DNA of 64,000 nucleotides from Roseibium sp. MMSF_3412 (lineage in GTDB: Bacteria > Pseudomonadota > Alphaproteobacteria > Rhizobiales > Stappiaceae): NCBI RefSeq assembly GCF_030733265.1, contig NZ_JASHJI010000003.1:186001-250000 (forward strand), read 5' to 3'. A program made the position numbers and the translations under genes. A model generated the notes under the pieces. It worked only from the letters and a program-made list of their open reading frames with translations. It ran no database searches and had not been told where the DNA came from. Positions 7,496-16,913 of this stretch are shown here, piece after piece. Every line of letters begins with the position of its first letter. Positions within the stretch are counted from its first letter, which is position 1.

Positions 7496-9319
7496 TCAGT
7501 GGCACTCCAACGTGACTGCAGCGTTCTCGAACCGGCCTTCTTCAAGATCTTGCGTCGAAATCATGAAATAGACAATCCCGGCATCTCCCCATGTCCAGTG
7601 CATGGCATCGTCACCGGCCAGGTTCAGAAGCAGAAGGCGCGATGTCGGCCCGCTTTGCGGCTCGGACTGAATACCGTCGAAAGCCCCGCCTGCGCGGTGC
7701 GGCCGGTTGTCGTTCAGCCGGCGCCAGAAGGGCTCGAAGCGGGCAAGCACATCCACCGGTATCAGGGACCGCAATTGGGGATCGGCGTAGTAGTCGGCAA
7801 CGAACTCCCAAAGCCGCAGATAGTTCGCGTTGCAGAGCCTGGAAAGAGAAATCTCGTGCTCGATCGCCTGCACGCCTTGCTCGGCCCCCACTGCGCTCCG
7901 GAACTCGAAATAGCCGGTCCTGGTCTGCTCGAGATGAACGGCAATGTCGGCCCATTCTCCGTCCAGAAGGGCCCTGTCAGGGTCGCCGGCACGAAGCTGG
8001 TCGATGATGTCGCGCAAGTCGCGCAGGGCATCCTGCCGCCAGCTTTCGTTGGCCCGGACCGTTTCTTCCTGATAACTGCGAAGCGACGCCGGCGACGGAC
8101 ACCGGTCAAGCACGGCAGCGAGCTTTCTGTCGCGCTCCAGCCGCACTTCGAGTTCGTGAAGACGATCAAGGTCTTCATCAGCCGGTCCCTCATCCGTCTC
8201 GCCCGCGCTGGTCAGAGCTTGGCTCAGCGTCCCGATCTCCTGCTCCAGAGCCGGAAGATCCGGCCGGAGCGAGCGGAAAACGTCCGGATCACCCAGCGCC
8301 TCCAAGACGTTCGGCGGCAGATCCGGTTTGAGCGGCTGCTTGGCAAGCCGTGTCTCGATGGACGTCAGGACCGCAAGCGCCATGCGCGCGGTAAAGGGAT
8401 CGGGAACCGGCGGGCGCTCTGCATCCGAAACCTCCTTGCCCGCATAAAGCACGTGCGCGAACCGGTCCGGTGCGACCCGCAGCACTTCGCCGTCGCGAAC
8501 CACCCGGTTCGGCACCGTCACGCAGTCGACCGGCCAGCGGCGCCAGGTATTCGGAACCTCGCCCGTGCCTTCCAGATGTCCGTAATGCGGCCCGGCATAC
8601 GTACCGTCATGGACAGGACCCAGTTCCGGCGGCGCCTGGCGCTCCGAACCGAGCGTGCGTGTGTGGATCACCCTGCAGCCCTCGGTCCGGCCGTCCAGGT
8701 CGCCGGTATTCGGGTCAATGAAGAACAAGAGCCAGCCCTCGCGCGGCCCCAGCCCGCCCCAGAGTTCCTCCGGCAACTCTGCACACGAGATCTGCGCAAG
8801 GAAATGAAGTGGAATTTCGCCACGTTGCGGGTGTTCGAGCGAGATCGATTTCGGCCACGGCACATTATCGGGCATCATCGGACGTCCGCCGAACCAGGAT
8901 TGCGGTTTTTCATCGGCGCGGATCGGAACCTGCCGGCGCAACACGACCGAAACCGTTTCCAGAATTTCAGCGGCCGCTCGCGGTGCTCTGTCCGGTTCGG
9001 CAACATGCCTTTCGGCGTTGCCCTCGAATGCCAGCCGCGACGCGTCGGCGGCAGTTTCGGATTTCACAGAAACTTCCGGTGCCGGAACAGGACGCCGGAT
9101 GCGGCGCGCGGCACGGTTGCTGGATTGCTCAAGGATATCGTGGATACGATCCGGCTCTACGGTAAAATCGGGAGACGCGACTCTGAGGCTTTGATTTCGC
9201 GGGAGGAAATTGACAATTTTAGACAAAAATACCCAAAATCCGACAATAAAAATCATTAACAATAAAGTTAACCCTGCTATAAATACCAATCCCGCTTCGC
9301 TATAAATGTCCTCTGGCAT
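7496..9319 (-). CDS. Membrane-anchored DUF1963 protein
   Basis: A roughly 607-residue protein with one N-terminal membrane span (GLVFIAGLTLLLMIFIVGFWVF, about residues 10-33) followed by a charged linker and a large soluble part. The segment SWFGGRPMMPDNVPWP and the later LLFFIDPNTGDLDG, LLLLNLAGDD and GDAGIVYFMIS are the DUF1963 pattern. Residues about 355-470 form an acidic, coiled-coil-like insertion. Family function is not established. ATG at 9319 is preferred; a TTG at 9331 would add four residues. No clear ribosome-binding site was seen for either. Confidence 0.72.
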   Translation of the reverse strand: MPEDIYSEAGLVFIAGLTLLLMIFIVGFWVFLSKIVNFLPRNQSLRVASPDFTVEPDRIHDILEQSSNRAARRIRRPVPAPEVSVKSETAADASRLAFEGNAERHVAEPDRAPRAAAEILETVSVVLRRQVPIRADEKPQSWFGGRPMMPDNVPWPKSISLEHPQRGEIPLHFLAQISCAELPEELWGGLGPREGWLLFFIDPNTGDLDGRTEGCRVIHTRTLGSERQAPPELGPVHDGTYAGPHYGHLEGTGEVPNTWRRWPVDCVTVPNRVVRDGEVLRVAPDRFAHVLYAGKEVSDAERPPVPDPFTARMALAVLTSIETRLAKQPLKPDLPPNVLEALGDPDVFRSLRPDLPALEQEIGTLSQALTSAGETDEGPADEDLDRLHELEVRLERDRKLAAVLDRCPSPASLRSYQEETVRANESWRQDALRDLRDIIDQLRAGDPDRALLDGEWADIAVHLEQTRTGYFEFRSAVGAEQGVQAIEHEISLSRLCNANYLRLWEFVADYYADPQLRSLIPVDVLARFEPFWRRLNDNRPHRAGGAFDGIQSEPQSGPTSRLLLLNLAGDDAMHWTWGDAGIVYFMISTQDLEEGRFENAAVTLECH

Positions 9320-9433
9320 CGCAATGTCCAAATTTTATCATTCTCACATCTCATATTTACTTTCAGAAATTAAGCGCAGGTAAATTGAATTGTGAGAAAG
9401 ATAACGAATAGCGCAGGTTTCTGATCCGGCAAC

Positions 9434-9456
9434 AAAAACGGGCCCCGAAGGGCCCG
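9434..9456 (-). terminator. Rho-independent terminator after acnA
   Basis: On the minus strand a perfect 7-base-pair GC stem CGGGCCC/GGGCCCG with a TTCG tetraloop (9456-9439) is followed by five T residues (9438-9434). It lies 30 bases after the acnA stop. Confidence 0.85.
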
Positions 9457-9485
9457 CTCTAAGTTTAGTCCGGTTTCGGCAGGGA

Positions 9486-12161
9486 TCAGCTGTTGACGAG
9501 ATTCCGCAGGACGTAGTGCAGAATGCCGCCGGCCTTGATGTATTCCAGCTCGTCCTCGGTATCGACGCGGCACAGGCACTCGATGGTCTTGGTGGTGCCG
9601 TCCTCATAGGTCACCTCAACGTCCATCATCTGCCGCGGCTTGATATCGGCGATGCCCCGGATGGTGACGCGCTCGGTGCCTTTGATGCCGTGCGACTGCC
9701 AGCTCTCGCCTTCCTTGAAGGTCAGCGGGATGACGCCCATGCCGACAAGGTTGGAGCGGTGAATACGTTCAAAGGACTGCGTGATCACGGCGCGCACGCC
9801 GAGCAGCTTGGTGCCTTTTGCCGCCCAGTCACGCGATGACCCGGTGCCGTATTCCTTGCCCGCGAAAATGACCAGCGGTGTGCCGGCCTCCTTGTATTCC
9901 ATGCAGGCGTCGTAGATCCATTCCTTCTTGCCGTCCTTCATGGTGACGCCACCCTCGACGCCCGGCACCATCTGGTTCTTGATGCGAATATTGGCGAAGG
10001 TGCCGCGCATCATGACCTGGTGGTTGCCGCGCCGCGAGCCGTAGGAGTTGAAGTCCTTGCGGGCGACCTGATGCTCTGAGAGATACTGGCCCGCCGGGCT
10101 GTCGGCCTTGATGGCACCGGCCGGCGAAATGTGGTCGGTGGTGATGGAATCCAGGAACAGGCCCATGACCGCCGCATTCTCGATGTCCTCGAGCGGTTGC
10201 GGCTCCATGGTCATGCCTTCGAAATAGGGCGGGTTCTGGACATAGGTCGAGGAGACCGGCCAGGTATAGGTCAACCCGCCTTCCACCTTGATGTTCTGCC
10301 AGTGTGCGTCGCCCTTGAAGACGTCGCCGTAGCGCCCGCGGAACATTTCTTCGGTGATCGAGGCGCGGATGAGATCGGTGATCTCTTCCGTGCTCGGCCA
10401 GATGTCCCTGAGATAGACCGGGTTGCCGTCCCGGTCATTGCCGAGCGGGTCTTCGGTGATGTTGACGTTGAGATTGCCGGCAATCGCATAGGCGACGACC
10501 AGCGGCGGCGATGCCAGGTAATTGGCGCGCACATCCGGGTTCACCCGGCCCTCAAAGTTCCGGTTGCCGGAAAGCACCGAACAGGCGATCAGGTCGTTGT
10601 CGTTGATCGCGGCCGAAATGGCCGGGTCGAGCGGGCCGGAATTGCCGATACAGGTGGTGCAGCCATAACCGGCCAGGTCGAAACCGAGCGCATCCAGATC
10701 GGCCTGAAGCCCTGCCTTCTCCAGGTAGTCCGTCACAACCTGGGAGCCGGGTGCCAGCGAGGTTTTCACCCACGGCTTGACGTCGAGGCCTTTCTTCAGC
10801 GCGTTGCGCGCGACGAGGCCCGCCCCGATCAGAACCGACGGGTTGGACGTGTTGGTGCAGGATGTGATCGCCGCGATGACAACATCGCCATTGCCCAGGT
10901 CGTGGTCCTTGCCCTCGACCGCAACGCGCTTGGAAAGTTCGTCTGCCTTCTTGAATTCCTCCGCCATGGTCTTCGCAAAGCCGCTGGCGGCATCGGAGAG
11001 GTTGATGCGGTCCTGCGGCCGTTTCGGCCCGGAGACGGCCGGAACGACCGTGGTGATGTCCAGTTCCAGCGTATCGGTGAATTCCGGCTCTTCGCCGCCG
11101 GCGCGGAACATGCCCTGCGCCCTGGAATAGGCCTCGACGAGCGCAACCCGGTCCTTGTCGCGACCGGTCGCCTCGAGATATTTCAGCGTTTCACGGTCGA
11201 CCGGGAAGAAGCCGCAGGTCGCGCCGTATTCCGGGGCCATGTTGGCGATGGTTGCCGCATCTTCCAGCGACAGGTTGTCGAGGCCGGGTCCGTAGAATTC
11301 CACGAACTTGCCCACGACGCCCTTCTGACGCAGCATTTCAACGACCCGCAGCACGAGGTCGGTCGCGGTGATGCCTTCGTTCAGTTTGCCGGTCAGCTTG
11401 AAACCGATGACTTCCGGGATCAGCATGGAAATCGGCTGGCCGAGCATGCCGGCTTCCGCCTCGATGCCGCCGACGCCCCAGCCGAGGACCGCCAGCCCGT
11501 TGACCATCGTGGTGTGACTGTCGGTGCCGACAAGCGTATCGGGATAAGCAACCGTTTCGCCGTTTTCTTCCTTCGTCCAGACCGTCTGTGCGAGATATTC
11601 CAGGTTCACCTGGTGGCAGATGCCGGTCCCGGGAGGCACGGCGCGGAAATTGTCGAACGCCGACTGGCCCCAGCGCAGGAACTCGTAGCGCTCCTGGTTG
11701 CGCTCGTATTCCAGTTCCACATTCAGCTTGAACGCGTCCTTGGTGCCGAAATAGTCGACCATCACCGAGTGGTCGATGACCAGATCGACGGGGACAAGCG
11801 GGTTGACCTTTTCCGGATCACCGCCGAGCTTGACCGCGGCATCGCGCATGGCCGCGAGATCAACGACCGCGGGAACACCCGTAAAATCCTGCATGAGCAC
11901 GCGCGCGGGCCGGTAGGAGATCTCGTGCGAGGATTTTCTCTCTTTCAGCCATTCGGCACAGGCGACGATGTCCTCCTTGGTGACGCTCCGCCCGTCTTCG
12001 AAGCGCAGCAGGTTCTCAAGAACGACCTTCAGGGAAAACGGCAGCCTGGACACTCCTTCCAGGCCGTTTTTCTCCGCTTCCGGAATGGAGAAATAGGTGT
12101 AGGTCTTGTCACCGACCTGAAGCGTCGTTTTGCACTTGAAACTGTCAAGGGACTGGGTCAC
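9486..12161 (-). CDS. acnA: Aconitate hydratase AcnA
   Basis: Interconverts citrate and isocitrate in the TCA cycle via a [4Fe-4S] cluster. At 891 residues it has the length of the AcnA/IRP1 family. Seen are [26 protein letters not shown], the cluster cysteines in ITSCTNTS and [13 protein letters not shown], and the swivel-domain segments [14 protein letters not shown] and [13 protein letters not shown]. The start is GTG at 12161, with AAGGAGAG about nine bases upstream. It stands alone and is followed by a strong terminator. In rhizobial relatives acnA usually sits beside ccmA; here about 9.6 kb intervenes. Confidence 0.96.
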   Translation of the reverse strand: MTQSLDSFKCKTTLQVGDKTYTYFSIPEAEKNGLEGVSRLPFSLKVVLENLLRFEDGRSVTKEDIVACAEWLKERKSSHEISYRPARVLMQDFTGVPAVVDLAAMRDAAVKLGGDPEKVNPLVPVDLVIDHSVMVDYFGTKDAFKLNVELEYERNQERYEFLRWGQSAFDNFRAVPPGTGICHQVNLEYLAQTVWTKEENGETVAYPDTLVGTDSHTTMVNGLAVLGWGVGGIEAEAGMLGQPISMLIPEVIGFKLTGKLNEGITATDLVLRVVEMLRQKGVVGKFVEFYGPGLDNLSLEDAATIANMAPEYGATCGFFPVDRETLKYLEATGRDKDRVALVEAYSRAQGMFRAGGEEPEFTDTLELDITTVVPAVSGPKRPQDRINLSDAASGFAKTMAEEFKKADELSKRVAVEGKDHDLGNGDVVIAAITSCTNTSNPSVLIGAGLVARNALKKGLDVKPWVKTSLAPGSQVVTDYLEKAGLQADLDALGFDLAGYGCTTCIGNSGPLDPAISAAINDNDLIACSVLSGNRNFEGRVNPDVRANYLASPPLVVAYAIAGNLNVNITEDPLGNDRDGNPVYLRDIWPSTEEITDLIRASITEEMFRGRYGDVFKGDAHWQNIKVEGGLTYTWPVSSTYVQNPPYFEGMTMEPQPLEDIENAAVMGLFLDSITTDHISPAGAIKADSPAGQYLSEHQVARKDFNSYGSRRGNHQVMMRGTFANIRIKNQMVPGVEGGVTMKDGKKEWIYDACMEYKEAGTPLVIFAGKEYGTGSSRDWAAKGTKLLGVRAVITQSFERIHRSNLVGMGVIPLTFKEGESWQSHGIKGTERVTIRGIADIKPRQMMDVEVTYEDGTTKTIECLCRVDTEDELEYIKAGGILHYVLRNLVNS

Positions 12162-12624
12162 GGCACGTGCTCTCCTTCACTGTCCGCAGCAGCAGGTCCG
12201 CGTCTGACCGGCTGCCTGTCATGATCTCCGGCAGTTCCCGGCAAGGAACCGCGTTTGCCCGTTTCGAGCCTGTCGCAGCGCACATGAGGCCGACCGGCGG
12301 GCCTGCCGTCGAATGCGCGCCGCCTCTCTGCCCCTATACAAAACTTTCGCACCGATCACCAGAAGATGCGCATGTCAGCGCCTTGAAGGGGGCGAGAAGT
12401 GATCGGCCGTGTTAAGCTGGACACGATCGAACGGACAGACTTTATATACAAACGTATACAAAATTTTCCAGACCCGCCCCTGTCGAATTTTGCACCGGTG
12501 AGCACTGGTGGGGCAAGACGCAGGCCACTGTTTGGATTGACAATGTCAATACAACCAGAGATCGGGCTGCCTCGTGAGCACCGGGTTATTGCCACGTTAA
12601 CCCGTTGCCGCTATCAAAACGGCC
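12162..12624. other. Divergent intergenic region acnA / MoxR operon with repeated TATACAAA boxes
   Basis: No gene is supported here. Three copies of TATACAAA occur at 12335-12342, 12445-12452 and 12455-12462; the last two are exactly 10 bases apart, one helical turn. A second element, ATTGAC-AAT-GTCAAT, is a 15-base inverted repeat at 12536-12550, 74 bases before the next gene. Both look like regulator sites for one or both divergent transcripts; the proteins that bind are unknown. Confidence 0.5.
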
Positions 12625-13341
12625 ATGCGGCGCTTGTTTCTGACCATTCTGATACTCGGCCTGACGGCACCCCTGATTGCTGCCAACGCGCAAGAACCGG
12701 TTCGTGAACCCCTGGAGATCGGGGAGTCGGGCGACGAATATCTGCGTTCGATCCGCCTGCACGGGATAGATCCGGACGTTGCATATTACGATCCCACCGC
12801 TCCGGCACCCAAGCTCGAGACAGAACAGCAACCTCAGCAGCCAACGGCGCGATCTGAGACGGAAAGTGTCATGGCACCCGGATCCCGCTGGACCTTCACG
12901 CTGATTGCCGGCCTCGTTCTTGCCGGCCTGGCCTTTCTTGTGATCCGGTTCGGCGGAAACATTGCCGTCACGCTGCAACGCGATGCCGAGAACCCTGACA
13001 GCCGCCGCGCGGCGGGACCGCAAAACACGCCTGTCTGGGCAGAAAAACTTGGCTCGTTCAACGATATCATGCGGATCGCGGACAGGCGTGAAGCGCTGGT
13101 CATGCTGACGCAGAAGGTTCTGGCCACACTTGCAACGACCAATGGCGTGCTCATGCAGCGCAGCTGGACGGCGCGTGACACGCTGCGGAACATCCCGCTC
13201 GCGGACGCCCAGCAGACCCTTTTGCGTACGCTTGTGCTCAACAGCGAGCGTGTCCAGTTCGGCGGTAGGGATGTTTCCGAAGACGAGTTCCGTGAACACG
13301 TCTCGTCTTGCCAGCAACTGCTTGGAGCCAGTGCGGCATGA
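12625..13341 (+). CDS. DUF4129-like membrane-anchored protein, first gene of the MoxR operon
   Basis: A 238-residue protein with a signal peptide or anchor (LFLTILILGLTAPLIAANA), a short Gln/Pro linker, a central membrane span near residues 91-112 (FTLIAGLVLAGLAFLVI), and a cytosolic C-terminal domain. The last 80 residues (RREALVMLTQKVL, RSWTARDTLRNIP, RTLVLNSERVQFGG) match the DUF4129 type often found at the C-terminus of transglutaminase-like proteins and in MoxR clusters. No Shine-Dalgarno sequence is evident before the ATG. Its stop overlaps the next start (ATGA). It may be an accessory of the MoxR/DUF58 machinery. Confidence 0.68.
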   Translation: MRRLFLTILILGLTAPLIAANAQEPVREPLEIGESGDEYLRSIRLHGIDPDVAYYDPTAPAPKLETEQQPQQPTARSETESVMAPGSRWTFTLIAGLVLAGLAFLVIRFGGNIAVTLQRDAENPDSRRAAGPQNTPVWAEKLGSFNDIMRIADRREALVMLTQKVLATLATTNGVLMQRSWTARDTLRNIPLADAQQTLLRTLVLNSERVQFGGRDVSEDEFREHVSSCQQLLGASAA

Positions 13342-14672
13342 GCGACACGACCACCACGCCCCGGTCCGGCGGCCCGCGCATCGAATATCTGGTGATCGCA
13401 GCCGTCTGCGTCATCGCTCTCCTGGCGTTCTGGTATGTCATGTCGCAGCGCCAGCAAACACTGCGCAGCTCGCCGTCGGGTCTCGACGGCCTTCAGGTCT
13501 GGCTGACATCGAATGACATCACCTCCTACAATTTTGCCGGCGGCTGGCCGATCGATCAGACGACGGTCGATCTGTTGATCCTGCCGGTCTACGACACCGC
13601 GCTTGATGTGGCGCGAACACCTCCCGCATCGAAGGAAGAATATCTTCTCCAGTCGGACGAATATGACTTTGCGACCGAAGCGGTCCTGACCAAGGCGCAG
13701 ACGGTTCCGACGCTTTTCGTAATGCCCAAATGGCGCAGCGGCATGCGCCTGACCGGAATAGCCCATCCTGTGCTTCTGATCGAACCGGGCAAGATCACCG
13801 ACACGCTTGAGGAAATCACGGGCAGCGGTGCTGCGGAGCTGGTCTATGGCCGGACGCCCTTCACCGAGTTCAGCTATCGCGCGACGGATGGCGCCACCCT
13901 GACGGCAAGGCTCTACGCCGCACAGATGTTCCGCAGCCAGGGCTGCGATCCCATCATCGGAACGTCGGAGGCAATGATCCTTGGCAGCTGTCCCCTGCCT
14001 GCCGATGCGCAGTCGGATGGAAACGGCGTGCGCGACCGCGTTCTTGTCCTGTCAGATCCGGATCTTTTGAACAATCATGGCCTTCGTCTCGGCGACAATG
14101 CACAGATCGCGGCGGACTTCCTGTCATCGCAGACCGATGAGGGCAACATTGTGATCGACTACAGCCGAACCTCCTGGCTGCGCGATCCTTTCCAGGAACC
14201 TGTGCGCGAGCGCACCTGGACGGATCTCAGCCGCTTCTTCGGTCCGCCGTTTCTCATTCTGTGGCTTGGCGCAGGTTTCCTGTTCACGCTGTTCCTGTGG
14301 CGGGCCGCGCTCCGCTATGGACCGGTCCTGCGTGAGCGGGCCGCGAGCGGTTCCGGCAAGGCCCTTGCCATCGAGGCGCGGGCCAGGCTGATGCGTCTTT
14401 CCGGCCAGGACGGGGCGCTTGTACACGAATATGCAGCAGCCCGGATCTCCGCCGTCGCGGCCGCGCTGTTCGGTCCCTCGCACGCCCGTCACTATGCGAG
14501 CGAGGACGAATTCCTGAATTTTGCAGACCGGCAGCACCCGGGCGAGGCCGCCCGGCTCCGGTCGGTTCTTGCCGAGATCAGACGCCTGCCCGCGCGCGCC
14601 CACGCCGCCGAGGCAATTCACCTTATTGACGAGTTCGAACAGGTTTTGGAGCAAATCACCCATGACGCTTGA
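13338..14672 (+). CDS. DUF4350-like membrane protein
   Basis: A 444-residue protein with an N-terminal span (YLVIAAVCVIALLAFWYVM, about residues 15-34), a periplasmic region that begins with a DUF4350-like segment (SSPSGLDGLQVWLTSNDI and VDLLILPVYD), and a second span near residues 300-325 (FLILWLGAGFLFTLFLW) followed by a helical cytosolic tail with HEYAAARISAVAAALFG. DUF4350 proteins typically sit between DUF4129 and MoxR genes, as here. The ATG at 13338 overlaps the previous stop; its own end overlaps moxR by 11 bases. Biochemical role unknown. Confidence 0.68.
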   Translation: MSDTTTTPRSGGPRIEYLVIAAVCVIALLAFWYVMSQRQQTLRSSPSGLDGLQVWLTSNDITSYNFAGGWPIDQTTVDLLILPVYDTALDVARTPPASKEEYLLQSDEYDFATEAVLTKAQTVPTLFVMPKWRSGMRLTGIAHPVLLIEPGKITDTLEEITGSGAAELVYGRTPFTEFSYRATDGATLTARLYAAQMFRSQGCDPIIGTSEAMILGSCPLPADAQSDGNGVRDRVLVLSDPDLLNNHGLRLGDNAQIAADFLSSQTDEGNIVIDYSRTSWLRDPFQEPVRERTWTDLSRFFGPPFLILWLGAGFLFTLFLWRAALRYGPVLRERAASGSGKALAIEARARLMRLSGQDGALVHEYAAARISAVAAALFGPSHARHYASEDEFLNFADRQHPGEAARLRSVLAEIRRLPARAHAAEAIHLIDEFEQVLEQITHDA

Positions 14673-15618
14673 GGTCCTACGCCAACGCACGGACGCCCTG
14701 AGAGCCGAGATTGGAAAAGCCGTCCTCGGCCAGGATGAAATCATCGACCTCCTGCTGGTCGCCCTGTTTGCGCGGGGCCACGTCCTGCTCGAAGGCCCTC
14801 CCGGTACGGCAAAAACGCTGCTGGCACGCAGTTTTTCCGCCGCGCTTGATCTTGATTTCGGCCGGATTCAGTTCACCCCCGATCTCATGCCCGGCGACGT
14901 TCTCGGCACCTCGATCTTCGATTTCAGGACGAATGAATTCATCCTGACCAAGGGACCGGTCTTTTCCCAGGTGTTGCTGGCAGACGAAATCAACCGCGCT
15001 CCGCCCAAGACCCAGGCCGCCCTGCTTCAGGCCATGAACGAGCGTACGGTCTCCATCGACGGCACCGACCATTCCCTCGGCAGCGAGTTCATCGTGGTCG
15101 CGACCCAGAACCCGATCGAACAGCAGGGCACTTATCCCCTGCCGGAAGCGCAACTGGACCGCTTCCTGTTCAAGCTCATGATCGATTTTCCGCCCGAGAC
15201 CACGGAAATGGCGATCCTGCGCCAGCATGCGGCACAGCCGCTGGAATCGGGGCTGGAAACGGCGACCCTGTCGAAAGTCCTGGACGCCGCAGCGCTTGCC
15301 GAAACCCGAAAGCTGGTCGACGGCATTATCCTGAAGGACGACATTCTCGCCTATATTCTCCGTCTCGTGCGCGCGACACGCCAGAACGCCGAAATCGCAT
15401 TCGGCGCCTCGACCCGTGCCGCAGACGCGCTGGTCAGCGCCACACGGGCGACGGCCGCGCTCAACGGGCGGGACTTTGCCATCCCCGACGACGTCAAGCG
15501 CCTCTTCGTGCCCTCGCTTCGCCACAGGATCGTTCTCGGTCCGGCAGCCGAAATCGAGGGACGCAGCGCCGACCAGGTCCTCGACAATATTCTCAACCAG
15601 ATCGAGGCACCGCGCTGA
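14662..15618 (+). CDS. MoxR-type AAA+ ATPase
   Basis: A 318-residue MoxR ATPase, a chaperone-like AAA+ family thought to remodel or activate partners, often with VWA/DUF58 proteins. Walker A is GPPGTAKT at residues 45-52, Walker B is VLLADEINRA, sensor 1 is VVATQNPIEQQGTYPLPEAQLDRF, and the C-terminal lid contains FGASTRAADALVSATRA. The ATG at 14662 gives the standard N-terminus and lies inside the end of the preceding gene. It is followed directly by the DUF58 gene, its usual partner. Confidence 0.92.
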   Translation: MTLEVLRQRTDALRAEIGKAVLGQDEIIDLLLVALFARGHVLLEGPPGTAKTLLARSFSAALDLDFGRIQFTPDLMPGDVLGTSIFDFRTNEFILTKGPVFSQVLLADEINRAPPKTQAALLQAMNERTVSIDGTDHSLGSEFIVVATQNPIEQQGTYPLPEAQLDRFLFKLMIDFPPETTEMAILRQHAAQPLESGLETATLSKVLDAAALAETRKLVDGIILKDDILAYILRLVRATRQNAEIAFGASTRAADALVSATRATAALNGRDFAIPDDVKRLFVPSLRHRIVLGPAAEIEGRSADQVLDNILNQIEAPR

Positions 15619-15653
15619 TACGTCCGTCGAAAAGACTGCTCGCACTTGCCGGC

Positions 15654-16913
15654 GTGACGCTTCTGGTCTCATTGATCATGATTGTCGCGAGCACGGCCCT
15701 GCGCGATCTTGCCATCCTGCCCTGGCTGCTGCTCGGGCTCGTGGTTGCCTTCGACATGGCATCGTCCCTGCAGCGGCCGAAAAACCTCACCTTCGAGGCG
15801 CCGCTGGAGATCTTCGTCGGAGAGACGGTCCGTCTCCATCTTGTCCTTGAACAGGCACCGCGCGACCTGAGCGCCAAACTGGAGTGGCCGGAGGGTCTGA
15901 GCGGTGAGCATGAAATCGCGTTTCAGCCCCATGCCGACGGCACCAGCCATGCAGATATTGAGGTCCGTGCCGTGCGGCGGGGGATCTGGCAGCTGGAGCA
16001 TCTATGGCTGTTCTGGGTTTCGAAACTGGGATTGCTGGAATTTGTCCCGAAGCTCGATCTGGGCGCCGAACTTCGTGTCGTGCCCAATATCCGGCAGGTC
16101 CAATCCGGTGAAATCACCACGACCGTCATGTCGACACTTTACGGCGTCAAGGAAAACCGCGCCCTGGGCGAAGGCTCCGAATTCCATCAGCTGCGCGATT
16201 TCGTGCCCGGCATGGACATCAAGTCGATCGACTGGAAACGCTCGGCCAAGCGCCGTTCACTGGTTGCCAAGGAATTGCGCGCCGAACGGAACCACCACGT
16301 GATCATCGCACTCGACAACGGCTACCTCATGCGCGAGGAAATCGCCGGCCTGCCGAAGATCGACCACGCAGTCACGGCAGGTCTGGCAACCGCGTGGGCG
16401 GCCGCCGTCGGTGGCGACCTGGTCGGGTACTATTCCTACGACGTCCGCCCGAGAACCTTTGCCGCGCCGGCCCCCGGACGGAGTGCCTTTGCGCGGCTGC
16501 GCAACTGGACCGCGGAACTTTCCTATGTCAGCCGGGAGACCAACCACACGCTCGCGCTCACCGAGCTGAACGCCCGCACGCCCAAACGCAGCCTGATCAT
16601 CGTGTTTACCGATTTTATCGACACGACCTCGGCGGAACTCCTGATCGAGAACATCGGCATTCTGGCCAAGCGCCATCTTCTGATCTTTGTCGCCATTCGC
16701 GATCCCGACATGGAAACCATGGTCGAAACCGCGCCGGACAATCTCGAAGGCGCAGCAACGCTGGTTGCGGCCAACCAGTCCATGAACGAGCGCAGGCTCG
16801 TGCTGGAACGGCTTGCGCGCATGGGGGTCACGATCGTCGACGCAAAACCGAATGCGGTCACGGCCCGCCTGATTTCGACCTACCTGGAAATCAAGGCGCG
16901 GGAGATGATTTGA
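15654..16913 (+). CDS. DUF58 (VWA-like) membrane protein; true start possibly CTG at 15615
   Basis: A DUF58 protein, the usual MoxR partner. Two N-terminal membrane spans (LLVSLIMIVASTAL, LAILPWLLLGLVVAF) precede a beta-rich region and the DUF58 core with GEGSEFHQLRDFVPGMDIKSIDWKRSA in its middle, then a VWA-like domain (HHVIIALDNGYLM, LIIVFTDFID). The annotated GTG at 15654 cuts the first hydrophobic helix short and has no ribosome-binding site. The frame stays open upstream, and a CTG at 15615 would give LIRPSKRLLALAG, a normal N-terminus, overlapping the moxR stop as CTGA. About 419 or 432 residues. Confidence 0.85.
   Translation: MTLLVSLIMIVASTALRDLAILPWLLLGLVVAFDMASSLQRPKNLTFEAPLEIFVGETVRLHLVLEQAPRDLSAKLEWPEGLSGEHEIAFQPHADGTSHADIEVRAVRRGIWQLEHLWLFWVSKLGLLEFVPKLDLGAELRVVPNIRQVQSGEITTTVMSTLYGVKENRALGEGSEFHQLRDFVPGMDIKSIDWKRSAKRRSLVAKELRAERNHHVIIALDNGYLMREEIAGLPKIDHAVTAGLATAWAAAVGGDLVGYYSYDVRPRTFAAPAPGRSAFARLRNWTAELSYVSRETNHTLALTELNARTPKRSLIIVFTDFIDTTSAELLIENIGILAKRHLLIFVAIRDPDMETMVETAPDNLEGAATLVAANQSMNERRLVLERLARMGVTIVDAKPNAVTARLISTYLEIKAREMI

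Noticed and set aside
7493-9259. A plus-strand frame of about 588 codons opposite the DUF1963 gene
   Set aside because: The minus-strand gene has a membrane anchor and DUF1963 motifs; the antisense frame shows none.
10131-12224. A long plus-strand open frame (about 697 codons) antisense to acnA
   Set aside because: It is a shadow of the GC-rich acnA frame; acnA has all domain motifs, while the antisense translation has low-complexity, Arg/Asp/Gly-rich composition and no recognisable domain.
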